In this document: positions 63,292 to 64,000 of the stretch, in pieces
Position numbering within the stretch: the stretch's first letter is position 1
Layout of the letters: every line of letters starts with the position of its first letter
From: Gaiellales bacterium
Lineage (GTDB): Bacteria; Actinomycetota; Thermoleophilia; RBG-16-64-13
Assembly (NCBI GenBank): GCA_012719395.1
Contig: JAAYAL010000031.1
Location: 1 to 64,000 of the forward strand
DNA length: 64,000 nt
Direction of reading: 5' to 3'
Notes under the pieces: generated by a model
Seen by the model: only the letters and a program-made list of their open reading frames with translations
Told to the model about the DNA's origin: nothing
Database searches by the model: none
Position numbers and translations under genes: made by a program

Positions 63292-63960
63292 CTACGGTGA
63301 CGGGTCCGTCTCCTGGGAAGGTCCCGGATTTGCGGGGCCCTCTTCCGAGGGGGCGTGAACGGTGCTGGTGGTGGTAGTGGGTGGCCCCGTGGTGGGCGTC
63401 TCCGTGGTGGTGGACGTGGAGGGGTCTTGGGCAGTGGTGGTAGAGGAGGAGGTCTCGGTTGTGTAGCTACCAGACGTGGGCTGTGGTGCCGCTCCGAGGC
63501 TCACGGGCCCGGCATCAGGCGTGACCGTGACTGTCTGCACCACAATCTTTTCCTTGACCACGGGCTGCTCCACGATGCGTTCGCGAATCAGGGTGGAGCC
63601 GTCATCGTCTGTCACGGCCCAGACGCTGACCAAGAGCGCGACGGCTCCCAGGGCCATCGGCAGCCACCGGGTTGGTCCCGACCTGGTGGCGGCGGCCCGC
63701 TGCGGCGGCGGAGACTCCTGTGTTGAAGGCCCCTGGTCATTGCCTCGCTCCACCGGCTCCGACTGGGGCCCCCGGGCTTTGAGGACACGGCCTGTCTTGC
63801 TCAGGCCCTGGTTGAGGCTGAGGGAAGTCACGTTGTACACCGCGCCGGATACCAGCGCACCCACCAGGGTGCCGGCCAGGCCGGAGCGCGTGATGATGTA
63901 GAAGGAGGCGGCCGAGGAAAGGCCGGCAATTATGATGGTGGCGACGCGCGAGATACTCAT
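63292..63960 (-). CDS. Membrane protein with Thr/Ser-rich extracellular tail, function unknown
   Basis: The 222-residue product has a hydrophobic region at about 4-45 (glycine-rich, perhaps two short helices), a polar cytoplasmic-type stretch, a membrane helix at about 99-116, and a VxVTV-type beta segment near 140-148. The last 60 residues are almost entirely Thr, Ser, Pro and Glu, like the tail of the penicillin-binding protein at the other end of the window. I recognise no conserved domain. ATG 63960 is the only start given the window edge. Confidence 0.6.
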   Translation of the reverse strand: MSISRVATIIIAGLSSAASFYIITRSGLAGTLVGALVSGAVYNVTSLSLNQGLSKTGRVLKARGPQSEPVERGNDQGPSTQESPPPQRAAATRSGPTRWLPMALGAVALLVSVWAVTDDDGSTLIRERIVEQPVVKEKIVVQTVTVTPDAGPVSLGAAPQPTSGSYTTETSSSTTTAQDPSTSTTTETPTTGPPTTTTSTVHAPSEEGPANPGPSQETDPSP

Positions 63961-64000
63961 GGTCCTCTCCGTTGGATGGCCCTGTCGGGTAGACGTCCGG

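Overview
The window looks like a chromosomal segment of a high-GC, probably anaerobic or facultative bacterium of a deep actinobacterial type. The support is indirect: a dnaK-hsp20-grpE-dnaJ operon ending in an HspR (MerR-family) repressor gene, many GTG and TTG starts, secreted proteins with Thr/Ser-rich tails, and respiratory modules typical of anaerobes. I cannot name a genus from sequence alone. No rRNA, tRNA, CRISPR array, phage or insertion sequence was seen.

Layout. 1-5.2 kb: the end of a TrkA-C-like gene, then clpB and a class A penicillin-binding protein on the minus strand. 5.3-10.9 kb: the heat-shock operon with HspR, then a CIRCE-type (HrcA) operator in front of an FmdB zinc-ribbon gene. 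10.9-16.7 kb: a degenerate GGDEF/EAL protein, a SurE-HAD fusion, ligA and a lone VirB11-like ATPase. 16.8-20 kb: molybdenum-cofactor genes, with apparently decayed mobA/mobB followed by intact moaA, a moaC-MOSC fusion and a mogA/moaB gene. 20-23.6 kb: an intact diguanylate cyclase, a glycosyltransferase and a PRC-barrel repeat protein. 23.7-29.9 kb: a six-gene futalosine-pathway menaquinone operon (mqnL, mqnP, menG, mqnE, mqnA, mqnC). 30-37.2 kb: a seven-gene HdrCBA-FlxDCBA operon. 37.2-48 kb (minus): a degenerate GGDEF gene and an 11-gene complex I operon, nuoABCDHIJKLMN, without nuoEFG. 48.2-53.8 kb (minus): an acyl-CoA dehydrogenase with a FixC-FixX-EtfB-EtfA module and a DUF3870-like gene. 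53.9-56.5 kb: ychF and a GntR regulator fused to a catalytically impaired HAD domain. 56.6-60.9 kb (minus): a taurine/nitrate/sulfonate-type ABC transporter and an FAD oxidoreductase with an inserted cysteine cluster. 61-64 kb: a MoxR ATPase/VWA pair and a membrane protein of unknown function.

How the parts fit. The centre of the window is an electron-transfer estate. It makes menaquinone, carries a proton-pumping quinone reductase without an NADH-input module, and holds two flavin-based modules (Hdr-Flx and Etf-FixCX) whose relatives couple NADH, low-potential ferredoxin and quinone or disulfide pools. A reasonable inference is that reduced ferredoxin links these modules to complex I. Stress control is also layered: HspR is encoded with the chaperones, while an HrcA-type box sits immediately downstream.

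Most notable for follow-up are the GntR regulator with a catalytically impaired HAD domain, the FAD oxidoreductase with a C-x6-C-x2-C-x3-C insertion beside an ABC transporter, the CIRCE-FmdB arrangement, the SurE-HAD and MoaC-MOSC fusions, and the decaying mobAB region.
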